From: Bradyrhizobium sp. SRL28
GTDB taxonomy: Bacteria; Pseudomonadota; Alphaproteobacteria; Rhizobiales; Xanthobacteraceae
Assembly: GCF_018596315.1 (NCBI RefSeq)
Contig: NZ_JAHEAG010000005.1
Span: 1 to 64,000 of the forward strand
DNA length: 64,000 nucleotides
Reading direction: 5' to 3'
Below the pieces are notes generated by a model. The model did no database searches. It had not been told where the DNA came from and worked only from the letters and a program-made list of their open reading frames with translations. Shown piece by piece: positions 39,433 through 47,960 of the stretch. The translations under genes were made by a program, and so were the position numbers. Position 1 is the stretch's first letter. Each line of letters opens with the position of its first letter.

Positions 39433-41997
39433 ATGACCGTCGAAACTGACAGCCATTCGCCGACCGAGCCCTTTTCGGCCCACGAACCGGCGCGGCGGGG
39501 CGGTAGCATCGTGCTGGTGCTGCTGGTGGCGGCCGGCATCGTGGCCGTGGCGGTGGCGCTGATGACCATCGGTCGCGCGCAGGCCCAGCCCTATATCCTC
39601 GGCGTGCTGGCGCTGCTCGCCATGGTCGGCCTGTTCAATCTGTTCGCTTTTGCCGCCGGTATCATTCGCTTCACCGACCGCAGCGCCGACGACCCCGTAA
39701 TGGGCCGCATCGCCGATCAAGCCCATGACGGCTTGGCCGTGACCGACCCGAAGGGCCATGTCGTCTATTCGAACGCCGCCTATCTGGCGCTGACGGGCGC
39801 TGCGAGCCCGCAGGACGTGCGCCCCATCGAACGCGTCTTCATCGGCAACCCGGACGTCTCCGAAGCCGTGTTCCGCCTGCTCAAGGCCGCCCGCGAAGGC
39901 AAGCGGCAGCAGGAGGAGGTCCGCATCGCCGGCTCTGACGGTGCACCGGGACGCTGGTTGCGGATGCGGGTTCGTCCGCTCGGCCAGAGCAAGCGCGAAG
40001 CAAAATACGCGGTGTGGTCGATCGCCGACATCACGCGGGATCGCGAGCGCCAGGAAGATGTGTTCCGGGAACTGCAGCACGCGATCGAATATCTCGACCA
40101 CGCGCCATGTGGCTTCTTCTCGGTCAGTCCGGCCGGCGACGTCATCTATGTCAACGCCACGCTGGCGAACTGGCTCGATTACGATCTCGCCGAGATCGGT
40201 TCGGGCGGGCTGAAGCTCACCGATATCGTCTCCGGCGATGGCGCTGCGCTGTTGACCTCGATCGTGGCGGTGCCCGGCGAGGTCAAGACCGAGGTGTTCG
40301 ACATCGACCTGCGCATGCGCGGCGGCAAGACCATGCCGGTGCGGCTCTATCACAAGCTCGCCTTCGGCGCCGACGGCGCGCCGGGTTCGTCGCGCACGCT
40401 GGTGATCAGCCGCGCGCGCGACGAGCATTCCGACCCCGAACGCGCCGCCGAAGTCCGCTTCATGCGATTCTTCGACCATACGCCGATGGCGATTGCGACG
40501 GTGGACCGCAGCGGAGCTGTTGTCCGCGCCAACGCCCGTTTCGCCAAGCTGGCGCAGAGCCTCAGCCCGGACGGCGCGGCCAACAAGTCGATCTTCCGCA
40601 CCGTGAATGCGCGCGACCGCAGCCTTCTGATCGCGGCGATCAACCAGGCGGCGGAAGGACAGGGCGACATCGCGCCGGTCGAGGCCATGCTCGACGGCGC
40701 CAAGGAGCGCTGGGGGCAGTTCTTCGTCACCGCGGTCGAGGAGGACGAGCGCGACACCGAGGCCGCCATCGTCTATCTGCTGGAGACCACCGAGCGGCGC
40801 ACGCTGGAAAACCAGATCAACCAGTCGCAGAAGATGGACATGGTCGGCCAGCTCGCCGGCGGCATCGCGCACGACTTCAACAACGTGCTGTCCGCCATCA
40901 TGATGGCGAACGACTTCCTGCTGAACGCGCACAAGCCGACCGATCCGTCGTTCCAGGACATCATGCAGATCAAGCAGAACGCCACCCGCGCGGCGACGCT
41001 GGTGCGGCAACTGCTCGCGTTCTCGCGCCGCCAGACGCTGCGGCCGCAGGTGCTCGACCTCGGCGATGCGCTTTCCGATCTCACCATGCTGCTGCGGCGC
41101 CTGATCGGCGAGAAGGTCAAGCTCGACCTCGTGCACGGTCGCGACCTCTGGCCGGTCAAGGTCGACGTCTCGCAGTTCGAACAGGTGGTCGTCAATCTCG
41201 CGGTCAACGCGCGCGACGCCATGCCCGATGGCGGCAAGCTGACGGTGAGAACCGCCAATGTGACGGTGGATGAAGCCGCCCAGCTCACTCACAAGGGCAT
41301 GCCGGCCGCCGACTACGTGCGGATCGACATTTCCGATACCGGCACCGGAATCCCGGCCGACATCGTCGACAAGATCTTCGAGCCGTTCTTCTCGACCAAG
41401 GAGGTCGGCAAGGGCACCGGGCTTGGTCTCTCCACGGTGTACGGCATCGTCAAGCAGACCGGCGGCTTTGTCTATGTCGACTCCACACCCGGTGAAGGCA
41501 CGTCGTTCCGCATCTTCCTGCCGCGGCATCGTCCCGAACTGGATGCCCAGCCCGAAGCGCAGGGAGCGAATGGCGCAGCAAAGGACGCGGCAACCGAGCC
41601 GCCGAAGCCGCGGCCCGACCTGACCGGGCAGGGCACCATCCTGCTGGTGGAAGACGAGGATGGCCTGCGTTCCCTGAATGCGCGCGGCCTTCGTTCGCGC
41701 GGCTACAGCGTGATCGAGGCTTCCAACGGCATCGAGGCGATGGAGGCGCTCGACGAAAAGGACGGCGCGGTCGATCTTGTCGTCTCCGACGTCGTGATGC
41801 CGGAAATGGACGGCCCGACGCTGCTGCGCGAAATGCGCAAGCGCAATCCGAATCTCAAGATCATCTTCGTCTCCGGCTACGCCGAAGAGGCCTTCGACAA
41901 GAGCCTGCCGGAGAACGAGCAATTCGCCTTCCTGCCGAAACCGTTCGCGCTCAGCGCGCTGGTCGAGAAGGTGAAGGAGACCATGACGGCGTCGTGA
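39433..41997 (+). CDS. cckA: Cell-cycle hybrid histidine kinase CckA
   Basis: CckA starts the CckA-ChpT-CtrA phosphorelay. The 854-residue protein has two N-terminal membrane helices (GSIVLVLLVAAGIVAVAVAL; ILGVLALLAMVGLFNLFAFA), PAS-type domains (about residues 90-450), the HisKA motif GGIAHDFNNVLSAIMMAND with His480, a HATPase domain (NLAVNARDAMPDGGKL; SDTGTGIPADIVDKIFEPFF; GTGLGLSTVYGIVKQTGGFV) and a receiver (ILLVEDEDGLRSLN; phospho-acceptor Asp786 in VVSDVVMPEMDGP). The start at 39433 avoids a non-conserved extension. Next to flhB, it fits CtrA control of the nearby flagellar genes. Confidence 0.95.
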   Translation: MTVETDSHSPTEPFSAHEPARRGGSIVLVLLVAAGIVAVAVALMTIGRAQAQPYILGVLALLAMVGLFNLFAFAAGIIRFTDRSADDPVMGRIADQAHDGLAVTDPKGHVVYSNAAYLALTGAASPQDVRPIERVFIGNPDVSEAVFRLLKAAREGKRQQEEVRIAGSDGAPGRWLRMRVRPLGQSKREAKYAVWSIADITRDRERQEDVFRELQHAIEYLDHAPCGFFSVSPAGDVIYVNATLANWLDYDLAEIGSGGLKLTDIVSGDGAALLTSIVAVPGEVKTEVFDIDLRMRGGKTMPVRLYHKLAFGADGAPGSSRTLVISRARDEHSDPERAAEVRFMRFFDHTPMAIATVDRSGAVVRANARFAKLAQSLSPDGAANKSIFRTVNARDRSLLIAAINQAAEGQGDIAPVEAMLDGAKERWGQFFVTAVEEDERDTEAAIVYLLETTERRTLENQINQSQKMDMVGQLAGGIAHDFNNVLSAIMMANDFLLNAHKPTDPSFQDIMQIKQNATRAATLVRQLLAFSRRQTLRPQVLDLGDALSDLTMLLRRLIGEKVKLDLVHGRDLWPVKVDVSQFEQVVVNLAVNARDAMPDGGKLTVRTANVTVDEAAQLTHKGMPAADYVRIDISDTGTGIPADIVDKIFEPFFSTKEVGKGTGLGLSTVYGIVKQTGGFVYVDSTPGEGTSFRIFLPRHRPELDAQPEAQGANGAAKDAATEPPKPRPDLTGQGTILLVEDEDGLRSLNARGLRSRGYSVIEASNGIEAMEALDEKDGAVDLVVSDVVMPEMDGPTLLREMRKRNPNLKIIFVSGYAEEAFDKSLPENEQFAFLPKPFALSALVEKVKETMTAS

Positions 41998-42319
41998 GCT
42001 CGGCCGGGCAGGCAATGTCCAGGCTTGCGGCGGCATGACGGTTGCTCCACCACAACCTCCACCCGGTCTACCGGCGCACGGAACCATTTCGGCGCGCTGC
42101 GCCGGACCTTGTCGTGCCTAGCGCCTGTGGGACGGCAGATGTTCTGCCGGGGCGGGTGAGGATGCCCGTCAAACCTCATAATTGCTGCTAACCCCCTGCC
42201 AAATCGTCACATCCCCGCGACTGAGGGCCGCAGTTCCGGTTCCCGATAGTGGCTTCACTTTTAAGCAACTGTGCCCATCTTAGGGGCGCTTCCCCATCCT
42301 GGGGACTGAGGAAAAACAC
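41998..42319. other. Intergenic region after cckA
   Basis: About 320 bases with no supported gene. GACGGCAGATGTTCTGCCGG near 42131 can form a small stem and may contribute to termination of cckA. Nothing else recognisable. Confidence 0.45.
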
Positions 42320-43309
42320 ATGAATTTCTCGCAAGGCACGCGCGGAATTATTCGGACACTGGCCGTTGTCCTGTCCGTGGCGCTTCCGGTGGCGATCACG
42401 ATCTCGGCGGCCGACGCCCGCGTTGGCGGCGGCGGCAGTTCCGGTTCGCGGGGATCGAAAACCTACTCGGCGCCCCCGAGCACGACCACAGCGCCCGGCG
42501 CGGCGCAGCCCATGAACCGTACCTTTACCCAGCCCGGCACCCCCGGCGTGGGCGCACCGGCGGCTGCCGGCGCGGCCGCCAAGGGCGGCTTCTTCAACCG
42601 GCCCGGAATGATGGGGGGCATGCTCGGCGGTCTCGCCATGGGCTTCCTTGGCGCCGGCTTGTTCGGCCTGCTGTCCGGCGGCGGGTTGTTCTCCGGCCTC
42701 GGTGGCCTGTCGTCGATTATCGGCCTGCTGCTGCAGGTTGGCCTGATCATCCTGGTGGTGCGGCTGGCGATGTCGTGGTGGCAGCGCCGCCATACACCGG
42801 CCTCCGCCTACGCGACGGGACCTGCTCCTGCCGCCGAAGGCCCTGGCGCCCAGACCAGCTTCCGCTCCGGCCTGAGTGGCTTTGGGCTGGGATCGAACCA
42901 ACCGGCGCTGGAAATCCAGCCGGCTGACTATGAAGCCTTCGAGCGTCTGCTCGGTGAGGTCCAGGCCGCATGGTCGAACGAGGACGTCGCCAAACTGCAT
43001 ACGCTGGCGACGCCCGAGATGGTGTCCTACTTCTCCAAGGATCTCGAGGAGAATAAGGCCCGCAACGACGTCAACAAGGTGACCGGCGTCAAGCTGCTGC
43101 AGGGCGACCTCGCCGAAGCCTGGCGCGAAAGCGAAACCGATTTCGCCAGCGTGGCGATGCGGTTCTCGCTGGTCGACAAGACCCTGGAGCGCACCACCGG
43201 CCGCCTGGTCTCGGGCAGCGAAACGCCGATCGAAGCGACCGAAGTCTGGACCTTCGCCCGCCGGCGCGGCGCCGATTGGGAACTCTCGGCGATCCAGCAG
43301 ACCAGCTGA
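42320..43309 (+). CDS. Tim44-domain membrane protein
   Basis: A 329-residue inner-membrane protein. It has an N-terminal signal-anchor (TLAVVLSVALPVAITISAAD), a Gly/Ser/Pro-rich segment, a very Gly/Leu-rich hydrophobic region (GGMLGGLAMGFLGAGLFGLL; IIGLLLQVGLIILVVRLAMS), then a soluble Tim44-like domain (DYEAFERLLGEVQAAWSNED; LHTLATPEMVSYFSKDLEEN; TEVWTFARRRGADWELSAIQ). Tim44-like domains bind membranes or partner proteins in mitochondria and bacteria; this form is common in Bradyrhizobium without a known role. A clear terminator follows. Confidence 0.88.
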   Translation: MNFSQGTRGIIRTLAVVLSVALPVAITISAADARVGGGGSSGSRGSKTYSAPPSTTTAPGAAQPMNRTFTQPGTPGVGAPAAAGAAAKGGFFNRPGMMGGMLGGLAMGFLGAGLFGLLSGGGLFSGLGGLSSIIGLLLQVGLIILVVRLAMSWWQRRHTPASAYATGPAPAAEGPGAQTSFRSGLSGFGLGSNQPALEIQPADYEAFERLLGEVQAAWSNEDVAKLHTLATPEMVSYFSKDLEENKARNDVNKVTGVKLLQGDLAEAWRESETDFASVAMRFSLVDKTLERTTGRLVSGSETPIEATEVWTFARRRGADWELSAIQQTS

Positions 43310-43331
43310 TCGCCCACACAAAGACGACAGA

Positions 43332-43367
43332 GGCGCTGCGGCTTGTTCCGCAGCGTCTTTTTCTTTG
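43332..43367 (+). terminator. Rho-independent terminator after Tim44-domain gene
   Basis: Stem CGCTGCGG (43334-43341) with CCGCAGCG (43348-43355), a six-base loop, then TCTTTTTCTTT. It begins 23 bases after the stop codon. Confidence 0.85.
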
Positions 43368-43508
43368 TCTCGTTCTTTGCCTGCCCTTTGTCTTCGGCAC
43401 GATCCGGTTGTTTCGAACGCGGCGTGCGTTCTTCATCCTGCACCGGAATAATGTTTGCCGGGGTGGGTTGATGACAAACGACCCATAAAAACAAAAGGGA
43501 GGACTTCG

Positions 43509-44192
43509 ATGAACAGCTTCACTCGAATCATTTTGCCGGCATGCTTCGCCGCTGCAGCCATATCAGCTTTCGCCGGCACGCCCGCGCAGGCGCAATCGGC
43601 CGATACCAGTTTCTTCCTGACCAGCAACGGCATCGGCAATGGCGGCAATCTCGGCGGGCTCGCCGGCGCCGACAATCACTGCCAGACATTGGCGCAGGCA
43701 GCCGGAGCGGGCGGCAAGACCTGGCGCGCCTACCTCTCGACGCAGGCCGCCGACGGTCAGCCTGCCGTCAATGCGCGCGATCGCATCGGCAAGGGGCCGT
43801 GGAAGAACTCCAAGGGCGTCGCGGTCGCCAAGGATGTCGCCGATCTCCACAGCGCCAGCAACAACCTCACCAAGCAGACCGCGCTCTCCGAAAAGGGCGA
43901 GGTCATCAGCGGTGCCGGCGACTCGCCGAACCGCCACGATGTGCTGACGGGATCGCAGGCGGACGGTACTGCGTTTGCGGCCGGCGAAGACCGCACCTGC
44001 AAGAACTGGACGAGCAGCACGCAAGGCGCCGCGATGGTCGGTCATTTCGACCGCAAGGGTCTGCGCGACGATGATGCGTCAAAGTCCTGGAACACGTCGC
44101 ATCCCTCGCGCGGCCCGGATGGCGGCTGCTCGCAGGCCGATCTGAAGAGCACCGGCGGCGACGGGCTGATGTATTGCTTCGCGGCGAATTGA
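43509..44192 (+). CDS. Secreted lectin-like protein
   Basis: A 227-residue secreted protein: signal ILPACFAAAAISAFAGTPAQ, then SFFLTSNGIGNGGNLGGLAG, ADNHCQTLAQAAGAGGKTWR and AYLSTQ, a pattern I know from proteobacterial proteins annotated as lectins or as endostatin/C-type-lectin-like. The remainder (NARDRIGKGPWKNSKGVAVA; GEDRTCKNWTSSTQ; GCSQADLKSTGGDGLMYCFA) carries four spaced cysteines that can pair. Sugar binding is not shown by the sequence. The start at 43509 has GGAGGA upstream. Confidence 0.8.
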   Translation: MNSFTRIILPACFAAAAISAFAGTPAQAQSADTSFFLTSNGIGNGGNLGGLAGADNHCQTLAQAAGAGGKTWRAYLSTQAADGQPAVNARDRIGKGPWKNSKGVAVAKDVADLHSASNNLTKQTALSEKGEVISGAGDSPNRHDVLTGSQADGTAFAAGEDRTCKNWTSSTQGAAMVGHFDRKGLRDDDASKSWNTSHPSRGPDGGCSQADLKSTGGDGLMYCFAAN

Positions 44193-44200
44193 GTTCAAGC

Positions 44201-44315
44201 CGTAGCCCGGGTGAAGCCACCGGGTCTCGCGAATGCGCGCCCGATGACAGGCTCCGCGAAACCCGGGTTCTCCTGCATGCGTTCCCGGATTGCGCTTCGC
44301 TTCATCCGGGCTACG
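44201..44315. repeat. Intergenic palindromic repeat (GTAGCCCGGGTGAAG type)
   Basis: CGTAGCCCGGGTGAAGCCAC at the left and CTTCATCCGGGCTACG at the right are inverted copies. It lies between the convergent lectin-like gene and the DUF3606 gene. Confidence 0.75.
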
Positions 44316-44352
44316 AACCTCGCAAGCCGCGGCTTGCGCGAAAGGTCGCCCG

Positions 44353-44769
44353 CTAGGCGGCCTTTTTCTTTGCGCGCTTCTTTGTCGTTTTCCTGGGAGC
44401 CTTGCTGGCGCTCTTCGCCTTCTTCGAAGCCTTGCCCTTGGCGAGATGGGCGCCGACTGCCTTCGACGAATGCCCGACGGCGGCAACGGCGGCCTTCAAT
44501 CTGGCCGGCGTGACCTTGAATTTCTTCGACCAGTAGCCGACCTCGTAAGGCTGGCTCACCGCGATCCGTGCCCTGTCGGCTGCCTTGTGCTTCTGCAGCT
44601 TGATGTAGGCTTCGACGTTCTTCGCGGAGCGTCCCGCTTTCTTGACGGCGGACTTCAGTTTGGCCGGCGTGATCTTGAACTTCTTCGACCAATAAGCGAC
44701 CTCATAAGGCTCGCTCAATGCGATCAGCCCACGATCCGCCCCGCCGCGCTTCTTCTTGTTGTCCGCCAT
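44353..44769 (-). CDS. Double DUF3606-like protein with lysine-rich, histone-like tail
   Basis: A 138-residue, strongly basic protein. Two tandem copies of a DUF3606-like module are plain: residues about 12-57 (IALSEPYEVAYWSKKFKITP, AKLKSAVKKAGRSAKNVEAY) and 68-108 (IAVSQPYEVGYWSKKFKVTP, ARLKAAVAAVGHSSKAVGAH). A 30-residue tail rich in Lys, Ala and Ser (GKASKKAKSASKAPRKTTKK) resembles histone H1 and may bind DNA. The ATG at 44769 has AGGAG upstream. DUF3606 proteins usually hold one domain; DNA binding is inference from composition. Confidence 0.82.
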   Translation of the reverse strand: MADNKKKRGGADRGLIALSEPYEVAYWSKKFKITPAKLKSAVKKAGRSAKNVEAYIKLQKHKAADRARIAVSQPYEVGYWSKKFKVTPARLKAAVAAVGHSSKAVGAHLAKGKASKKAKSASKAPRKTTKKRAKKKAA

Positions 44770-44973
44770 CCCATTCTCCTGGTGCTTGAGAAAATCGACG
44801 CCTGAAACGCGAGTAGCGTAACACGCTCCCTCGCATTCGGACAGATTTCGACTGTGGAGATCTGTGCGGCGCGTTCTGTGCCGCCGCGGTCGCGCGGATG
44901 CTGCGTTTGGCGTGACGAACCAACCGGGAGGTGATTTGTTAGGCCTGTCAAACCGGCAGCGGAGGTGCCATCG

Positions 44974-45681
44974 ATGCGTTACGAACTCTACTACTGGCCG
45001 ATGATTCAAGGCCGCGGCGAATATATCCGCCTCGCGCTGGAGGAGGCGGGCGCCCGCTACGCCGACGTCGCGCGCCGTGGCAACGGCATGGCTGCGATGA
45101 TCCGAATGGTGGAAATGCGGAAGGGAGCGCCGCCCTTCGCGCCGCCGTTCCTCAAAGACGGAAAGCTCGTGATCGGGCAGACCGCCAACATCCTGCTCTA
45201 TCTGGGATCGCGGCACGGGTTGGCGCCAAAGTCGGAGGCCGGCAAACTCTGGGTACATCAATTGCAGCTCACGATCGCCGATCTGGTGCTGGAAGTGCAC
45301 GACACCCATCACCCGCTCGGGCCCTCGCTGTACTATGAGGATCAGAAGGCGCCGGCGAAAAAACGCACCGATGAGTTCTGGAAGGCGCGCGTGCCGAAAT
45401 ATCTCGGCTATTTCGAGGGCCTGCTGGCGGCCAACGGCGGCACCTACATCACTGGCCGCCGCCTGACTTACGTCGACTTGTCGCTGTTCCAGATCGTCGA
45501 GGGACTTCGATACGCCTTCCCGAAACGCATGAAGGCTTTCGAGGAGGAAATCCCGGGCCTGGTCGACCTGCGCGATCGCGTTGCGGCGCGGCCGAACATC
45601 AAGTCGTATCTGGCGAGCGATCGAAGGATTGCGTTCAACGAGGAGGGGATCTTCCGCAAGTACAAGGCGTTGGATGCTTGA
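44974..45681 (+). CDS. Glutathione S-transferase family protein
   Basis: A 235-residue GST. The N-terminal thioredoxin-like domain is seen in MRYELYYWPMIQGRGEYIRL, ALEEAGARYADVARRG and PPFLKDGKLVIGQTANILLY (the Pro and QT/A glutathione contacts). The C-terminal helical domain is seen in GGTYITGRRLTYVDLSLFQI and VDLRDRVAARPNIKSYLASD. The QGRGEYIRL pattern resembles sigma-like or plant-type GSTs. GGAGG lies seven bases before the ATG at 44974. The substrate is unknown. Confidence 0.88.
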   Translation: MRYELYYWPMIQGRGEYIRLALEEAGARYADVARRGNGMAAMIRMVEMRKGAPPFAPPFLKDGKLVIGQTANILLYLGSRHGLAPKSEAGKLWVHQLQLTIADLVLEVHDTHHPLGPSLYYEDQKAPAKKRTDEFWKARVPKYLGYFEGLLAANGGTYITGRRLTYVDLSLFQIVEGLRYAFPKRMKAFEEEIPGLVDLRDRVAARPNIKSYLASDRRIAFNEEGIFRKYKALDA

Positions 45682-45684
45682 GGG

Positions 45685-45788
45685 CGTCATTCCGGGGCAT
45701 CGCGAAGCGACGAATCCGGAATCTCGAGATTCCCCGATGTGCAATTGCACATCTGAGGTTCGATGCTACGCATCGCCCCGGAATGACC
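45685..45788. repeat. Intergenic palindromic repeat (CGTCATTCCGGGGC type)
   Basis: CGTCATTCCGGGGCATCGCG and CGCATCGCCCCGGAATGAC are inverted copies, and the centre GATGTGCAATTGCACATC is itself a perfect palindrome. It separates GST from the convergent GFA pseudogene. Confidence 0.8.
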
Positions 45789-45797
45789 GCTCCGCCG

Positions 45798-46156
45798 TTA
45801 CATGCTCCTGCCATCCATCGGCGTCATCTTCAGCTTCGACAGTTCGATGCCGTCGATGCAACTCACATTCACCGCCACCACGTCGGTGCCATCAGGCTTC
45901 TTGCCGCGCGCGAAGACGTCGACGCCGCAATCGACGCAGAGCTGGTGGTGGATCGCGTGCTTGTTGAAGAGGTATTCTTGAGGTTTTCCTCGCCGGCGCG
46001 GAGCTGGAAACTCTTCGGGTCGAGGAAGGTGAAATGCAGCCCCTTCTTGGTGCAGATCGAGCAGTTGCAGGCGGTAACCATCGCGAGATCAGTGGTGCAT
46101 TCGAAGCGCACCTGGCCGCAATGGCAGCCGCCGGTATAGGTCTTGCTATCGGGCAT
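45798..46156 (-). pseudogene. GFA-family protein with a one-base deletion
   Basis: The first half encodes the GFA family (glutathione-dependent formaldehyde-activating-like, zinc-binding): YTGGCHCGQVRFECTTDLAM and VTACNCSICTKKGLHFTFLD. Near base 45977 the frame is lost; one base to the side the family sequence resumes as YLFNKHAIHHQLCVDCGVDV, then FARGKKPDGTDVVAVNVSC, to a stop at 45798. The total of 359 bases is one short of 120 codons, so a single missing G (AAGGAA to AAGAA) explains it. It is either a true inactivation, losing the second Cys pair, or a sequencing error. Confidence 0.85.
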
Positions 46157-46177
46157 CTGATCCGCCTTCGTTGTCTC

Positions 46178-46852
46178 TTACCAAAGTCCGGGCACCAGAC
46201 GATAGCGCACGCGCTCGGCGTAGTCAGCATAATCAGGCAGTCCCTCGACCAAAGCGCGCTCCTCGATGCGGGCGCGAATGGCGAACAGGACGGCGAACAC
46301 CGGCGCGATCGCGACGCCCCACCACGACCCCAGCAGCAGCGGGACGCCTACGAAGAACAGCATGATGCCGCTGTACATGGGATGGCGAACAAAGGCGTAC
46401 GGGCCGCTCGATACGACGCGATGGTGGCGTTCGGCCTGCACCTTCACAACAGGTGCGGCAAAGGAATTTTCGCGGAACACCCACATGATGATGGCGGTCG
46501 AGAGCAGGTACATCGCAAGCCCGAGCGCTTGCAGCACGAGCGGAACGTCGGATGCCTGCGCGCGCCGGTCCAGTCCGATCGCGACGAGCCAGATCAGCGT
46601 CACTAGGACGAAGATCAGCATGAATTTCTTGTCGGCGGCGGGCTGGTTGGCCTGAAACGTCGGCCGCATGCGCTCGGCGAGCAGGGCGGGATCGATCTTC
46701 GCGAGCCACAATCCGCAGGCGGGGCCGATGATCGCGCTGACGACCAGGAACGCCCACGCCGCCGGCCAGTCCAGCGAACCTGCTGACGCGAACAACAAGG
46801 CGCCGAGCGCGATGACGAAGACGGTATTATGCAGCAGAAGCTTTGCGATCAT
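46178..46852 (-). CDS. Isoprenylcysteine/phospholipid methyltransferase-like membrane protein (PEMT/ICMT)
   Basis: A 224-residue membrane protein with about five helices. The C-terminal motif SGPYAFVRHPMYSGIMLFFV with later EERALVEGLPDYADYAERVR is the hallmark of the PEMT/ICMT superfamily (SAM-binding RHPxY and the E-E-x-x-L pair). Family members methylate isoprenylcysteine, phospholipids or other lipophilic thiols; the substrate here is unknown. It is followed, 22 bases later on the same strand, by the GFA pseudogene. Confidence 0.87.
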   Translation of the reverse strand: MIAKLLLHNTVFVIALGALLFASAGSLDWPAAWAFLVVSAIIGPACGLWLAKIDPALLAERMRPTFQANQPAADKKFMLIFVLVTLIWLVAIGLDRRAQASDVPLVLQALGLAMYLLSTAIIMWVFRENSFAAPVVKVQAERHHRVVSSGPYAFVRHPMYSGIMLFFVGVPLLLGSWWGVAIAPVFAVLFAIRARIEERALVEGLPDYADYAERVRYRLVPGLW

Positions 46853-46930
46853 GCGCGGGTTCCATTCCCCCGTGACAGCATGATCGCGCGGTTTTTCGGC
46901 AAACTTGCGGCGTTGCAGTTTCCAAGGGCT

Positions 46931-47048
46931 GTCATACCCGCGAAGGCGGGTATCCAGTACGCTGTGGCCTATCGAGGATATCGCTGGCGTCTCTGGAATA
47001 CTGGGTCACCCGCCCCAGTGCGCAATTGCGCACAAGGCGGGTGACGAC
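46931..47048. repeat. Intergenic repeat (GTCATACCCGCGAAGGCGGG type)
   Basis: Contains the hairpin ATACCCGCGAAGGCGGGTAT, the words TATCCAGTACGC and GTCTCTGGAATACTGGGTCA, and a second palindrome GTGCGCAATTGCGCAC. It is the fullest copy of the family also present at 4480-4582 and 8431-8537. Confidence 0.75.
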
Positions 47049-47064
47049 GGTCAGAGGGGTTAGC

Positions 47065-47250
47065 TCAAGCCAGCTGGTCGATCCGCGTTCCCTGACCCGG
47101 CGGCAGGGGAGCGACCAGCGTCGGCTTCGGCGTGCGGGTGCCGTCCGTGGCAGCGCCGTTCTGGACGTCGGGGGTTTTGTCGGGAGCCTTGAACACGGGG
47201 ACTTCTGGCGGTTTGACCACCACCGTTGCGGGGACACCAGAGACATTCAT
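47065..47250 (-). CDS. Small proline-rich hypothetical protein
   Basis: A 61-residue protein rich in Pro, Val and Thr (MNVSGVPATVVVKPPEVPVF; KPTLVAPLPPGQGTRIDQLA). No family known. AAAAGG lies nine bases before the ATG at 47250; an alternative ATG at 47259 is too close to that site. It is likely disordered. Confidence 0.5.
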   Translation of the reverse strand: MNVSGVPATVVVKPPEVPVFKAPDKTPDVQNGAATDGTRTPKPTLVAPLPPGQGTRIDQLA

Positions 47251-47406
47251 CGGAAGCATCCTTTTGGTTGCCTCCGACACTGGCCGGGGTGAAGCGAAGG
47301 ATTGGTGAATCCCGCGCGGCAATCCCGCGCCGTCGCCGTCAATCCCGTCCAATGGTGAACGGACGGCTCGCGAAATCGTTAGAATGCGACGGATCGGGAA
47401 AGAGGC

Positions 47407-47883
47407 CTACTCGTCCTTGCCGCGGGTCACCGCGATCGAGGCCTCGGTCTTGGTGCGCGTGCATTCCATGTTGAGCCGGCGGAAGCGCATGGAAACCTTG
47501 TCGCCGCGCAGAATGCCCATGCGCTTGATGCAGCGCGAGGAGCCGGTCGCAACGTCGGGCTTCGGTATCGTGAAAATGATGGCGCCGGCCGAGGCGACAA
47601 GTTCGAAGAATTGCGGCTTCGGCTTGCGGTCGGTCTTGGCGTAGAGTTCGTTGGAATAATTGCGGCCGCGGCAGCCGAGCGACAGCTCTTTCGCCGCCGG
47701 GTGCGTCAGATAGATTATGTTGCCGGTACTGACGCTGATCTTGAGGCCGTCGATCTGGTTCTTCAATTCCTTGGCGATATCGTCGCAGCGGTCGGCTCTC
47801 GCCGGCGATGCGCTGAACGAGGCGAGCAATGCCAGCGTGGCGGCAAGCAAGGTCGGTCGGTGAAATTGTGGTCCCAAAGCCAT
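47407..47883 (-). CDS. Secreted hypothetical protein
   Basis: A 158-residue protein with a signal peptide (LLAATLALLASFSASPARA) and a mature part beginning DRCDDIAKELKNQIDGLKIS. Four cysteines in the mature protein (DRCD, LGCR, SRCI, MECT) suggest two disulfides. It has no recognised domain. Located leftward between two other small genes; no operon partner is evident. Confidence 0.75.
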   Translation of the reverse strand: MALGPQFHRPTLLAATLALLASFSASPARADRCDDIAKELKNQIDGLKISVSTGNIIYLTHPAAKELSLGCRGRNYSNELYAKTDRKPKPQFFELVASAGAIIFTIPKPDVATGSSRCIKRMGILRGDKVSMRFRRLNMECTRTKTEASIAVTRGKDE

Positions 47884-47960
47884 TGTGAAAGCCCCTTTGC
47901 GCTATTGAAACCCGCGCGCGGATTTCCTGCAAGGGGCGCGCGCGGAAGTCAACTTGCTTC

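Noticed and set aside
39367..42087. 906-codon leftward open frame
   Set aside because: Antisense to cckA over its whole length; cckA is fully supported by domains.
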